A stretch of DNA of 64,000 nucleotides from Tolypocladium sp. Sup5 PDA-1 (GCA_000750105.3 JPHH03000054.1:124001-188000), one strand, 5' to 3'. Shown: positions 10,532 through 21,773, counted from the stretch's first letter. The notes: a model not told the origin generated them from the sequence alone. Program-made: numbers and translations.

Positions 10532-13441
10532 CTATCGTGTGCCGAGCCAGAACAGGAGGCTGCCCAACCCAACATTAATGGCCAAGTGCTGGCCCAGTCC
10601 CCATGCCATGGAATAGAGGTACTTGGGCGAAAAGACGGTCCAGATGAACAAATGGGTCCTCAGCGCAGTACACGCCGCCATTACAGACGCCACACTCACG
10701 GTTGCAAACACCGTCAGGAGGATGAGGTGGTGCCGGTGGACGTGCGCCTGGCCCTGCCTGTGCTTCTGCAGAAGGAGCAGGTTGGTGGCCGAGGTCCAGA
10801 AGATGGGTCCCGCCCAGTTGCTGACGAAGGTGAGGACGCCGACGGCGACGACGTTGAAGCCGCTGATGCCGTTGTACGCGCTCGACAGGTCGACCGAGGA
10901 GATGGCGTTGGAGCCGCCAAAGGCGAAGAAGGACGTGTACTGGAAGAGGATGGACGAGGTGGTGATTTCGGTGACGGAGAGCTCCGTGGACTCGAGGCAG
11001 TAGAGCAGCACTGTAGAGAGGAGAAGTAAGGGGATGTTGGTCGCTCGAGACTGGGTCATGGCCAGCAGGGTATAGAGATGGTGGAGGAGTTGGGCTGGCG
11101 ACTTGTTAGCTCTCGTCATGAACCAAAGCAAACCTTGAATGGGATGTGACTTGCCTGATGACTTCGCATACCGACCACCCTTGCCGCCCTGGTAGACAGC
11201 GCAGGCCGCAAGCACTGCAAGGACAGCAAAGACAGCACGCGCCCTCGACAGCAGCGTCTGGCCCTCGACCATGTTATTAAGTGTCTTGGCGAAGCCCGCT
11301 AGGAGCTCAGGGGCGTCTCCGGCCGTGAAGGCTAGTTTGAAAGCGAAAGCGGAGGAGATGAGGACCGACGTGAGGGACGTGGCCACGATGAACGGAAGTC
11401 CGTTAAGATTGGCAAGGACTTGGAACGAGACGAGGATGTACATCAAGCTGACCAGTACCCAGAGCAGCTGCGGGTTGGGCGCGATAAAAAGTTTGACGAT
11501 GTCGGCCTCGCCGGTGAACTTCTGGCCGGTCTGGTTCCAGCCCCTGGTTAGCCGCAGGGTGCCCAGGGCCAATAGATACCAGAGGGCAGTCGAGGATCGC
11601 CCAGTCCTAGATTAAAATCAGCCTGGATATCCACGGAGGTAAGAATAAGGCAAGGTACCTTTGGATGGCTCGGAAGCCCAGCCACGCGACCCAGAATGTA
11701 GATGACCAGTACCAGAAGTGCTGCTCCTCTTCCACGTAGCTGCTAGCAAACATCATGATGCCATACGACACGGTGATGAGCATCAGAGGCATCAATGTTC
11801 CGCTTCTGTGGGTGCTTTGTAAGCTCGCTACCACAACACTGGCCAAAGTGGCTGCGGCGGCCAGGCCCTGGCCGATGGCCAGTCTGGACATGTCGTAGTT
11901 CGATGCCATGCTACTCATCAGATCCTGGGCTTTGCGCAGCCAGGCTGACGTCGCAGAGAGCCACCTCTGGTCAACCTCGGCAGCAGATGCCAGCGAAATA
12001 GCCTGTTGGTTGATCTTGCGCCATTCACAAGCCAGCTCATTGATGTCCGTTGCTTCCAAGGTGCATGGGTCCACGTTGCTCTGCACATCAAACAGCTCGC
12101 CGCCAAAGGCAGCCGTAACAATGTTGAGTATTTGCCTGGCATTGCGGATAAGGATCTGTATCTTGTCGCTGGAGTGGGACCAAAAGGGCAGGAAGTCCGG
12201 TATGAAAGCCCCCAGGTTGTTCTTCGAGACAGGGAAGCCAAGCAGAGCGGCAATGGTGGGAGCAATATCAGACTGCTCAACCATTGTGTAATAGTCAAAC
12301 TCGTTCTTTGGCTGCGCCGGAGCGGGGAACTTTGCTGAGACGCTCTTCAATTTCGGAGACATGAAGACCAAAGCTGGCGAGGTCTCGCCGGGGGACGAGG
12401 CTCCGTGATTGCCGGCATCGTTCATGCCGTGATCGCCACAGAGAACAAACAATGTTGACTTCAAGTGGCTTTTGGTCTCCATTGCGTTGTAGATGACCTT
12501 GACGATGCTGTCCATCTCAGCCTGCTTAGGAAGCATGTTGGAGCTGTCCAAAAGTCAGCAATGTGTCTCTGGCAAAGGAATAATATTCCTTGTGTTTACC
12601 TTCTCGGGCCGGCTTTGTGACCAATGTGATCGAGACCAAGGTAGTGTAGGACCATCAAGCCCCAATCATTGTTCTCAAGCTCACCAGCGATGTTCCTGGT
12701 CACGTTGTTGTCCACTTCGGTGAAATCCTTACTGGGCATTAGCCAGAAATCGCACTTTCAAGTGGGCTGGAGCCATCTATACCGAGACGAAAAAGCTCGA
12801 GGTCCCATCATGGCGATCGAAGGTATCCGGGAACAGCTTGAGCCACGTATCGTCCCCAAACATGAGCAGCTTGCCCTTGCCCGCGGCTTTGAGCTGAGCC
12901 AGCCAGGTGTCCTGGGCGGCGAGTGTCGACGAGGTGTCGGCCTCGTCAAAATTAAGAATTAAATCAACAAAAGATGGGATGGACCCAGTAGTGATGGCCT
13001 TGATCCTGGGCATGGTTACGGTCGGAGACCGCGCATTTGCGGTAAATGGGATGGCGGCACCATCGCGAATGAGACTATAGGAGCCGATGAGAGCAGGTCG
13101 AGAATGAGAAAAGGGCCATGAGCCAACCTCTGAGTGTACTCAAACCCCGAGTCTTTGGAGTACACGAAATCACTGTCCTGGTATCAGCTAGGAAGAGCTT
13201 GTGCGAATCACGACGTGGCACCTTACCTCCTCAGCGCATCAACCACCATGAAGACAACCCTGTCGAACGGGGCGCTTGGCGGCGCGCCATATTCGAGAGG
13301 CTCGTACTCTGCTAGCCCCGGGAGAAAGGGCTTGTAAGGAAAGAAGCCGGTTGCAAAGACGAGGATGGATAGGGGTATAAGGAGGTTGGCGATGGTCAGC
13401 AGGAGGGTGCACAGGAGTGACCCATTCGTCGCGGTCAACAT
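10532..13441 (-). CDS. LAS21: GPI ethanolamine phosphate transferase 2 (GPI7/LAS21), 859 or 879 aa
   Basis: Adds ethanolamine phosphate to the second mannose of GPI anchors in the ER membrane. Exons: 13441-13227, 13172-13128, 13074-12783, 12727-12600, 12543-11659 and 11606-10532; all joins keep frame. A further in-frame 60-nt GC-AG intron (11154-11095, donor GCAAGT, branch GCTAAC) probably splits the last exon, giving 859 aa. The N-terminal signal anchor is residues 1-35. The alkaline-phosphatase-like catalytic part shows VVDALRSDFVY (metal-binding Asp), GDDTWLKLFP, HYLGLDHIGHKAGPRSSN and GDHGMNDAGNHG. About ten membrane helices follow. The second intron has a weak donor, GTTGGC. The start is the ATG at 13441, since the codon six bases upstream is GTG. 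Confidence 0.9.
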
Positions 13442-13815
13442 GTCCACTTGAGGCGAAAAGGAGTCAAGGGAAAGAAGAATTGGACAATTAGAAGAAATTT
13501 GCGGTCGTTATCCCAAGGCTTTATCCATCTGAAAGGGTACGGGGTGGCTCCCGAAGGCTGCGAACGGGCAATTGATGTCGACAGCGTTGATGGAAGAGAC
13601 ACGACGATGGAAGTGAACGCGACAGGCCGCCAGGGTGTTTTGGCTTTGGTCCAGGGATGTTCAATGGCCTGCGCCACACCAACCATCCACACCAGACGGG
13701 AGACACTTGCTTCATCGTGGGTATCATCAATTCAAGCGCCAGCATCTATGACCAATGTGTAAAACCAAAATACGGCGGACAAAATGAAAACACAAGCGAC
13801 CCGTGCTCAAGGCAC
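13442..13815. promoter_or_regulatory. LAS21 promoter and 3' end of the DUF2423 gene
   Basis: The two flanking genes run in the same (minus) direction, so this 374-bp stretch holds the 3' end of the upstream small gene and the LAS21 promoter. The Tyr/Leu-rich open frames here are not supported as genes. Confidence 0.4.
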
Positions 13816-14346
13816 TCATTCCGCCGTGGGGGCCTGGCTCTTCTTCTTCTTGGCGGCCAGCCTGTCGCTGTACTTGGTGAAGACGACCTTTGACTTTTTC
13901 TGCTTCCTCTTGTCGATGCGCTTCTTGCCAATCCGCGCCTTGGACGGCTTCTTGGCGTCAATTTCCATGGCTGATGGACGGAGCGAATATGTTAGTGATC
14001 AATACATGCACAGGCGTGCGCTGCGACGGTGACCTGTTTGGGGGGGGGGATACCTGTGTCATCAGCATCGGCTTCATCGTTCTCGGCGTTGAGGGCGAGG
14101 TCCTCAGCATTTGCTAGAGCCAATGTCAGCACAGGATCTTCCTCTGCCTCGGCTGGGGTCTCTGGAGTAGGACAAATACTCACCCTCCATGTTCACATCC
14201 GACGACTCAGGCTTGGGTGCCTTGGCCAGCTCCAGCAGCTTCGCCGAGAGGCGCTCATCCCGGGCGAGCTCCACGGGGCCGAACACGGCGGCGGCCTTGC
14301 GCCGGTTGTTCGCCTTCTTGGAGCTTGATCGCGAACTCTTGGCCAT
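13816..14346 (-). CDS. Small basic DUF2423-type nucleolar protein, 125 aa
   Basis: Exons 14346-14184, 14113-14054 and 13970-13816 (163 + 60 + 155 nt, in frame). It starts MAKSSRSSSKKANNRRKAAA, the basic N-terminal motif of DUF2423 proteins (yeast YBL028C, animal LLPH-like), has an acidic centre (ALNAENDEADADD) and ends with a Lys/Arg cluster (KKRIDKRKQKKSKVVF) and AAKKKSQAPTAE. Yeast relatives are associated with pre-60S particles, so a ribosome-assembly role is likely but inferred. The second intron carries a run of ten G on the plus strand (C in the transcript) six bases inside its donor. The gene is divergent from SIZ1. Confidence 0.82.
14040..14049. repeat. G10 homopolymer inside an intron
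   Basis: Ten consecutive G on the plus strand, within intron 2 of the DUF2423-type gene (C10 in the transcript), just downstream of its GTAT donor. Such a run is prone to length variation or sequencing error. Confidence 0.9.
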
Positions 14347-14694
14347 CTTTGCTGAAGTCGGTCTGTCTCTGGAGAATTGGTGGTGATGCTGAAGGATGCC
14401 TTTGAGATGGGAAGAAAAAAAGTCACGATAAGATGCGGCTACGAGGGGTACTAATTCGATAAGGCCTGTGGCGCGCGGCCAGGTGTGGCTGGAGAGAAAA
14501 GTCAGCGACACACCACGGTGCTGGAGGACGGGCCTGGCGGGCGTTATTAATCGCCGCTGAGGTGCGCCAGCCGCGGCCACCTGTAACGTTGGTTGATTAC
14601 CTAGGGCGCGCGCTGAAGGCGACTTTTCTGGTGGGGCCAGGACGTCTATCGTGACTTCATGCCTCCCAGGTTGCCTGGAGCCGCAGCGACGAAT

Positions 14695-14729
<35 letters not shown>

Positions 14730-15079
14730 GGCGCGCAGAGCAACGCCCGCTGTGAACAACGGCCAGGACCGTTCGCTGGTCTGGTCGCCAGAGCATTTGA
14801 TCTTCGATTTCACCGCCGCGAGGAGAGGAGCTGCGCCGACCTGATATCAGTCATTGTCGACCCCGAGTTCATCGCCATCAGCGCCGCGTTCGATCGAAGC
14901 CCCCGAGTTGCGCACTTCCCTCCTCGAGCCGCGCCCGCCGCCCGTGATTTGCGCCCACCCAGCACCGCCTGCCGTCGGTCGCGGCTGCCTTTCATGAGGC
15001 CTCGAGGCTGAAGCGAACCTGGAAGGGAAGTAAAGGCGTGCGTTAGTTGGCCCAGTGGCTCCTGCCCTGCGAGGTTGCC
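14347..15079. promoter_or_regulatory. Divergent promoter of the DUF2423 gene and SIZ1
   Basis: This 733-bp stretch lies between two start codons. It holds an 11-unit ACG microsatellite at 14695-14727. No other defined element was recognised. Confidence 0.5.
14695..14727. repeat. (ACG)11 microsatellite
   Basis: Eleven perfect ACG units, about 350 bp upstream of the SIZ1 start codon. It lies outside the supported coding exons and is probably in the promoter or 5' leader. Confidence 0.9.
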
Positions 15080-17295
15080 ATGGCGTCACCAGTGTCCTCC
15101 ATCTCGAGGCAGGAGGTGTCGGCGCTGCTCAGGCAGGTGCAGGGCAACCAGCTGTTCAACCGCCAGCTGTCGTCGGTTTGCCAGGTCAACGGGCTCAAGA
15201 GTACAGGCGTCAAGGCGGAGCTTCAGCGCCGCATTGTTGACCGTGAGTCTCTCTTCGTCTCTCTGAGCCTTATGCCTCTCCTCTTGCTTCTCTTTCTTCT
15301 CCTCTTCTTCCACCTGCGCCCCCATCTCCCGGGGTGCTCTTGTCTCGTCCTGCACCACCATACCTACACAACTGCACTCGAGACTTGTGCACTCGAGTCT
15401 CGTGCACTTGCTAAACATTGCATCGCGCCCTCGTCTCTCTCTTATCTTGTCTCGTCTCGTCTCCTCTTCTCGTTTCCCCCGTTCGCAGCCCCCCCGAATG
15501 TACTCTCGCCGCCCGCCCAATCCTTCACGTCCCTCCTGCGTGCTAACCAAGAGCCTCGCGGCGACTCCAGTCATCCAGGAAACCGTCAACGCCAACGACG
15601 TGTCGCGCTTCCACCAGGTGCGCCAGAGCATCGTGAACGCCGTCGCGCAGCGGTCCAGTCCGTCGTCCAAGACCGCCGCCGCGCGGGGCAGCAACTCGTC
15701 CTCGTCACACTCATCGTTGCCCGCGCAATTCGCGTCTCCGATGCCTTCGTACAATAACGGGGGAAACGCGTACCACTCACGAGGCTATCATAGCACCACC
15801 GGCGCTCGCCCTCCCAACGGCCCTGGTACTTCATATGGCGCCTCAATGCAGTCTCTGACCTTTCGCCCGAGCCCCTTCTACCAAGTCGAGGCCCAGGCCA
15901 GCACATTGCGAGTATGCGAAGGCAAGTCTAATCCAAGCCCCCATCCGTCCAAGCAACTCCTTTTCACTGATACCCAACGTCTTCCGCCGCTGCAGTTATG
16001 TCGCAGCATAGGAACGCGATCAACATAAGCATCAAGCTCAACGATCACCCCGTCCTTCAGCGGTGTGTCGACGACAAGTCCTACAGGGTCATGGTCTTTT
16101 GCGCCGGTGACCCTTCTGGCGTTCAGGATGTTGCCTTTCCTCACCAGTCTGAACTCAAGGTCAACGGCGGTGACATCAAGGCGAACCTGCGTGGCTTGAA
16201 GAACAAACCAGGGTCTACTAGGCCGGTTGACATCACCCACGCATTGCGCCTCAAGCCCCAGTATATCAACAATCTCGAGTTCACGTACGCGTTGACCAAC
16301 AAGGTGAGCCGCCGTCAGAATACAGTACCGTCCCTACCCCCATCATCACCCCTGACCCCAGCAACGCTCCATCACCTGGATAGCACAAGCTTGTCGCTAA
16401 CACGTGATGACAGAAATTTTACCTCGTCGCCTACCTCTGCAAAACCACTTCGGTTTCTGAGCTGGTCTCGACTGTTTCCACTCGTCGTCGCATTCCAAAA
16501 GAGTTGGTCGTGAGAGACTGTAAGTACATGATTCCACCGCCAACGTTCAGCACGCTGACAACCTTTCAGTGAACAAAAAGGCCCAGGACCCCGATGTTGT
16601 GGCGACATCCCAGGTTCTGTCTCTGAAATGCCCCCTATCCTACATGAGGCTAGATGTCCCTTGCCGGGGCTTGGCTTGCACGCACATCCAGTGTTTCGAT
16701 GCAACATCGTACCTCCAACTTCAGGAACAAGGGCCTCAGTGGCTGTGCCCCATATGCAACAAGTCGGCGCCCTTCGAGCAGCTTGCCGTTGACGAGTAAG
16801 TTGCCCTTGCATGCCGCTAGGATCCGATATTGACAGCCTGCTAGATACGTCAAAGACATCCTCGAAAACACGCCCAAGGACTTGGAGACGGTCACAATTG
16901 AACCCAATGGCCGGTGGTCGAAAAAGTCCTTTCAAGATGACCGTCCCAGCACAGCCAACGGTACGTCATTGGATGACGACGACGACTTGGTGGAAATCTC
17001 CGAAGTCAATGCCTTTGGTAGCCGTCGGTTGGAGACGCCGAAAACCATCACGCCAAGCGTCAGCACGCCCATTTCGAGCGGCAGAGATGGCTCAGCAAGC
17101 GCCCCTCGCGGTTTTGCCTCAACAAGCGCCAAGCGGCCCGCGCCAGCAGTCATCGACCTGACTGCAGACTCTGACGACGACGATGATGAGCCCATTCAGC
17201 GGCCCCACAAGCGACAGAGCACGGCAGCAAACGGCGTTCGTGATTCCACTAGCCTCGGTTTCCTGAGTGAATCTCCTACCGGGCACAAGCCTTAG
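15080..17295 (+). CDS. SIZ1: SUMO E3 ligase of the SIZ/PIAS family, 534 aa
   Basis: Exons 15080-15242, 15571-15921, 15996-16303, 16414-16519, 16570-16795 and 16845-17295 (1605 nt). Domains: SAP-like DNA-binding helices at 1-54, PINIT about 150-300 (VMVFCAGDPSGVQDVAFP, NLRGLKNKPGSTRP), SP-RING about 325-380 with Cys330, Cys341, Cys346, His348, Cys351 and a CPIC pair, then an acidic tail with SUMO-interacting motifs LVEIS (433-437) and VIDLT (487-491) next to Asp runs. It passes SUMO from Ubc9 to nuclear targets. Intron 2 is GC-AG (GCAAGT donor at 15922); using it restores CEVMSQHRNAINIS, the expected PINIT sequence. Intron 1 is 328 nt and pyrimidine-rich. The protein is shorter than yeast Siz1 (904 aa) but has the usual fungal domain set. 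Confidence 0.9.
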
Positions 17296-18127
17296 TTGGG
17301 TTCCCCTGACCTGCCGCCACCGCATATACAGAGACCTTACGTGCCGCCTCCGCATATACAAGAACGGATAAAAGGATGGGTTGAGCGTAACATTCCCATG
17401 TCCAAAAGGACAGCCGAAAGGGAGGGTTGAGGGGCGACTACTCTCTGATTCTGTTATTCAATTTTGCATTTCAGGGCGAGGTGGAAAAGGCGTTACGGCA
17501 CATGGATGGAAAAAAGAGATTCCCCCCTTTGTATTTTGATGTCGACTGGATGCCGTCGCGCGGTTTCGGGGAGTTTGGGCCTACATTTCCAGGAGAACAG
17601 CAGGGATTCCCCCAATTGCTTGTTTTGCAGCTAGACATGGTTGTCACAGGGGGGTGCACAGGTGCGTGAACGGTCGGATGGGAAGGCAGAGTTGCGGCTC
17701 ACGACCAAGAGTGAGACGAGAACGTGGGCCTTGCGCCTCGAACCTTTCGAGTTTGTGTTGCATGAAGTAGTCTTGTTTGAAATATAGGGAGGGAAAAGGT
17801 ACCAGGGGTCTATATAGACGGTTGACGGTTCGAATTGTGTAGCACGAACAGTCCCAACAGAGTGCATTTGGCAGCAAATATGTGTGTTTCCCGAGTCTGT
17901 GAATTCGAGAACCCAAGCCGTCTAGCCCAGAAACATCTTTTATTCTACGTAGGTATTTAAATAATCCTGGTTTACCCCTTCCTTTTGTCATAAACTCAAA
18001 GCCCGCAGATTCGCAGTATCAAAACGCTCGTTAGAGTAAGCTGTCCATCAGCCCCCAACTCTCATTTTTACCCCAGCCAGCCGCAACTACATGCATCTAT
18101 TCACCCTATTCAAGCACTTAAAACGTT
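17296..18127. other. Convergent 3' region of SIZ1 and ADE5,7
   Basis: Both flanking genes end here, so this 832-bp stretch holds two 3' untranslated regions. A near-duplicate pair (CGCCACCGCATATACA at about 17315 and CGCCTCCGCATATACA at about 17344) lies just after the SIZ1 stop. No gene is supported. Confidence 0.45.
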
Positions 18128-20479
18128 TCATGCCCAAGACTCGAGCTTTTGAATCACGCAACCCTGCTGCCCCTGCTCCCGGCGGACCAGCCGGCCAATC
18201 TTGTACACCTTCTCCGAGGCGCCGAGTGCCTTGGCCACGGCATCGGCCTTGGCCGCCTCGACGGCAATGACCATGCCGACGCCCGAGTTGAAGGTGCGGC
18301 ACATCTCCACAGGGGCGACGTTGCCGTTGGCCTTGAGCCACTGGAAGACGGGAGGCATGTCCCACGTGCCGAAGTCGATCTCGGCGGCGAGGGCATCGGG
18401 CAGCATGCGGGGCACGTTCTCGATGAGGCCGCCGCCGGTGATGTGCGCCAGGCCCTTGATCTGGCCGAGGACGGGGAGGAGGCTCTTGACGTAGATGCGG
18501 GTGGGCGTCAGGAGGGACTCGCCAATGGTCTTGGACTCGTCCCATGGCGCCTGGGAAGAATACTCGAGGCCGGCGCTCTGCACGATCCTCCGCACGAGGG
18601 AGAACCCGTTGGAGTGGACGCCGTGAGATCCCAGTCCCAAAAGGACGTCGCCCTCGACCATGGCGTCCTTCTGCGGCAGTCTGCTGGAGGCGGTGACCGC
18701 GCCGACCGCACAGCCGGCCGCGTCGTAGTCCTCGCCCTGGTACATTCCAGGCATCTCGGCAGTCTCGCCGCCCACCAGGGCGCATCCCGACTGGCGACAG
18801 CCATCGGCGACACCCTCGACGAATGCAGCAGCGGAGGGGAGGTCCAGCTTGCTGCAGCCGTAGTAGTCGAGAAACATCAACGGCGTCGCTCCCTGGACAA
18901 TCAAGTCGTTGACGTTCATGGCCACCAGATCAATGCCCACCGTGTCGTGCTTCTTCATGGACTGCGCAATCATGAGCTTCGTTCCAACGCCGTCGATTGC
19001 GCCAACCAGGACGGGAGCATCAGGGTATCCGCACTGAGAGAGGTCAATCTCTCCACCAAACCCGCCGATCTCAGCATCTGCGCCGGGCCGCTTGGTGCTC
19101 GCAACGGCCTTCTTAATCTTTTCCACAAAGTCGTTGCCTGCTTGGATGTCGACGCCAGCCTGGGCATAGGTCATGGCCTCCTTGCTAGGTGCTCTAAACG
19201 CCCGGTGAGCAATGTCCTTTCTGAAGAACATACCCTCGAACTCGATAACCTTGGAGGACAGGGCGGCGTATGATGCGTCGACAGCGGCCCTCAGCGAGTC
19301 GCCGACCGAGTTGATGGCAATGACACGGCCACCAGACGTCTTCAGCTGGCTTCCGTCCAGCTTCGTGCCAGCGTGGAAGATTGTGCTGCCGGCAGGCGGA
19401 GTCTGGACAGTCATGGGAGTGCCTTTGGCGTAGGAGCCAGGATAGCCCCCAGCGGCAAGGACGACCGTGGCGCTAAACTTGTTCTCGACCTTCAGGTTGC
19501 AGTTGTCCAGGTATCCCTCGGCGCAGGCAAGCATAATCTCGGCCAGGTCGGTATCGGAAGACAACAGAGGCAAAACGGTTTGCGTCTCGGGGTCCCCAAA
19601 TCGCACATTGTATTCCAGCACCTTGGGACCGGACCTTGTAATCATGAGACCGGTGAACAAGACGCCGCGGAAGGGCTGCTTCTCGCGTCGCATGCCCGAG
19701 ATGGTAGGCTCGAGAATCTCCCGGTCGATCTGCTCCGTGAGCTCCTTGGTGGCAATGTTCGTCGGCGCATAGCAGCCCATGCCGCCGGTGTTGGGGCCCA
19801 AGTCTCCGTCGAAAATCCTCTTGTGGTCCTGGGCCAGAGGCAGTGACCGAATCGTGTAACCGTCGCAGAAAGTGAGAACGCTCAGCTCGTCGCCGAGCAA
19901 AAGCTCCTCAATGACAACTTCCTCGCCGGCGGTGCCAAAGGCCTTGTCCACCATAATCTGCTTCAGGGCTTCCTTGGCCTCCTCTTTCGTCTGGGGAAGA
20001 ATGACGCCCTTGCCGGCCGCCAAGCCAGTGGCCTTGATGACGACGTCGTGGCTGATGCTGTCGATGTAGCTGATAGCCTTGTTGTAGTCGGAGAAGTTCT
20101 CGTATGCGGCCGTGGGGACGTTGTATTTCTTCATGAAATCCTTGGAGTATGTCTTGCTGCCCTCCAGCCGCGCCGCTTCCTTGGACGGGCCGAAGCACGG
20201 GATGCCAGCCTTCTTGAAGAAGCCCTCAACGCCATCGACGAGCGGCGCCTCGGGGCCGGGGACGACCAGGTTGATGCCATTGGAATGGGCAAACTGGACA
20301 AGCCCAGGGAAGTCCTCGGAAGAAACTGACGTAATGTTGGTGACCTTGGGGCAGGTCGCAGTGCCTCCGTTGCCGGGAACGGCAAAGATGGACTCGACTC
20401 GCGACGATTGGCTCAGCTTCCAGGCCAAGGCGTGCTCACGGCCGCCATTGCCAATGAGCAGGATTCGGAGGTCGGCCAT
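18128..20479 (-). CDS. ADE5,7: Bifunctional GAR synthetase / AIR synthetase (ADE5,7), 783 aa
   Basis: Single exon with ATG at 20479. Catalyses two steps of de novo purine synthesis in the cytosol: phosphoribosylamine-glycine ligase (residues about 1-430) and phosphoribosylformylglycinamidine cyclo-ligase (about 440-783). GARS markers: LLIGNGGREHALAWKLSQS at the N-terminus, ATP-grasp sequence IKATGLAAGKGVILP, and EYNVRFGDPETQ. AIRS markers: TYAQAGVDIQAGNDFVEKIK, DGVGTKLMIAQ, DLVAMNVNDLIVQGA and GGETAEMPGMY. Length matches yeast Ade5,7 (802 aa). It ends QKLESWA and is divergent from TRS33. Confidence 0.97.
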   Translation of the reverse strand: MADLRILLIGNGGREHALAWKLSQSSRVESIFAVPGNGGTATCPKVTNITSVSSEDFPGLVQFAHSNGINLVVPGPEAPLVDGVEGFFKKAGIPCFGPSKEAARLEGSKTYSKDFMKKYNVPTAAYENFSDYNKAISYIDSISHDVVIKATGLAAGKGVILPQTKEEAKEALKQIMVDKAFGTAGEEVVIEELLLGDELSVLTFCDGYTIRSLPLAQDHKRIFDGDLGPNTGGMGCYAPTNIATKELTEQIDREILEPTISGMRREKQPFRGVLFTGLMITRSGPKVLEYNVRFGDPETQTVLPLLSSDTDLAEIMLACAEGYLDNCNLKVENKFSATVVLAAGGYPGSYAKGTPMTVQTPPAGSTIFHAGTKLDGSQLKTSGGRVIAINSVGDSLRAAVDASYAALSSKVIEFEGMFFRKDIAHRAFRAPSKEAMTYAQAGVDIQAGNDFVEKIKKAVASTKRPGADAEIGGFGGEIDLSQCGYPDAPVLVGAIDGVGTKLMIAQSMKKHDTVGIDLVAMNVNDLIVQGATPLMFLDYYGCSKLDLPSAAAFVEGVADGCRQSGCALVGGETAEMPGMYQGEDYDAAGCAVGAVTASSRLPQKDAMVEGDVLLGLGSHGVHSNGFSLVRRIVQSAGLEYSSQAPWDESKTIGESLLTPTRIYVKSLLPVLGQIKGLAHITGGGLIENVPRMLPDALAAEIDFGTWDMPPVFQWLKANGNVAPVEMCRTFNSGVGMVIAVEAAKADAVAKALGASEKVYKIGRLVRREQGQQGCVIQKLESWA

Positions 20480-20931
20480 GATCGCGGGGTCTTTGCGTAT
20501 GTGATGTCGACGGTGTCGCGTGGTTGGCGCGAGAGCGAAGTCCTGACTTGCCTTGTCGTCGTCCCTCGAAACAATTTTTTTTTCTCGCGCTCCCTCCCCT
20601 CCAACATTAAGACCTCAACCAGCGACTGCCCCGCGCTGTTTCCAGGTAGTGCCCCGCGTTCGCCAAGACCCTGACAAGCCTGATACGCCGCCTATCACCA
20701 CGTGCTGGCAGCAAGCAACCAGCTTACCCTGCACCTCCGCCAGTTGTTATCGCTGACATACAACAGCACTACATACCTGCACCCAAGCTACCCTCCTCCG
20801 GCCAAAACCACCATCGCTCGCAGTTCGACTCCGACATACTGAGAAACTAATTGAGGCCCATTCCAGCCTTCGAAGATTCTACATCCTCGCCGCCTACAGT
20901 GTGGTTGGCGCTGCCAACCCAACCGCCCATC
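20480..20931. promoter_or_regulatory. Divergent promoter of ADE5,7 and TRS33
   Basis: This 452-bp stretch separates two start codons. A T-rich run at 20573-20583 (A-rich in the ADE5,7 transcript) lies in the leader. No factor site was identified with confidence. Confidence 0.45.
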
Positions 20932-21773
20932 ATGTCTCTCGACCCCGTCATGCCCCCCTACAACGCCTCCGACCCGTCTGCCACGTTCCTCTCCTCGTCC
21001 TGCCTCGACTTTCTCCTCATCGAGCTGGTCCCTCTCGCCTACCGCGTCGCCCACGAGCGCGACTTCACCCCACAAGCTCCAGAAGGAAATGGCGGCCCGT
21101 CCGTGAAGTCCGGGTCGGCCAGCAATCGCGCCGTCAGCTCCGGCTCAGGGGCTGTTGCAGGGTCGAGCTCCGCGCCGCGCAAACTGGACGAGGAGGAGGA
21201 GCTGGATGCGGTGCATTTTAGGCTAGAAAGCCTGGGTTATCGGGTCGGGCAGGGACTTGTTGAGCGGTACGTCTGGCGTGCCCCATGATCCTGTTCCTCT
21301 ACCTGGCTAATGTCGAGCGCTCGCTGCAGGTTCTCAAAAGATCGGCCTCGGTTCAACGACACTCTCGACGTCATCAAATTTCTTTGCAAAGATCTCTGGT
21401 CTCTAGTCTTTGGCAAGAACATTGATAATCTAAAAACCAACCACCGGGTGTGTATTCCCCACAACTGATGGGTATCATTGGCGACTCATACGGATAACAG
21501 GGAGTTTACGTCCTGACAGACAACGTCTTCCGCCCATTCTCGAGAATGAGCACAGAAGCAGGGGGGCAGGCAGTCGTTCGTGCGCAGCCGGTACGTAAAT
21601 CGCAGCCTTCTGCCCCGGTTTGGTGCTTACAAACAATCTAGTTTCTTTGGTTTCCTTGCGGCATTGTACGAGGGGCTTTGGCGGCCTTGGGAATAAATGC
21701 CACTGTCCAAGCCGAGATCAACGAGCTTCCAGGAGCCGTGTTCCAGATCAAAACCCTCCCTGGCAAGTCATAG
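20932..21773 (+). CDS. TRS33: TRAPP complex subunit Trs33 (TRAPPC6), 224 aa
   Basis: Exons 20932-21266, 21330-21447, 21501-21590 and 21642-21773 (675 nt). Trs33 belongs to the TRAPP complexes that activate the Rab GTPase Ypt1 in ER-Golgi traffic. Conserved blocks are the N-terminal helix SCLDFLLIELVPLAYRVAHE, then RFNDTLDVIKFLCKDLWSLV, the junction KNIDNLKTNHRGVYVLTDN across exons 2-3, and the C-terminal FLWFPCGIVRGALAALGINA with PGAVFQIKTLPGKS. A Gly/Ser-rich insertion (about 50-80) is longer than in yeast. Four short exons with matching phases make the model firm. Confidence 0.9.

Noticed and set aside
17427..17669. 80-codon plus-strand frame after SIZ1
   Set aside because: It lies in the SIZ1 3' region, has no domain, and the SIZ1 reading frame already ends with a plausible stop at 17295.
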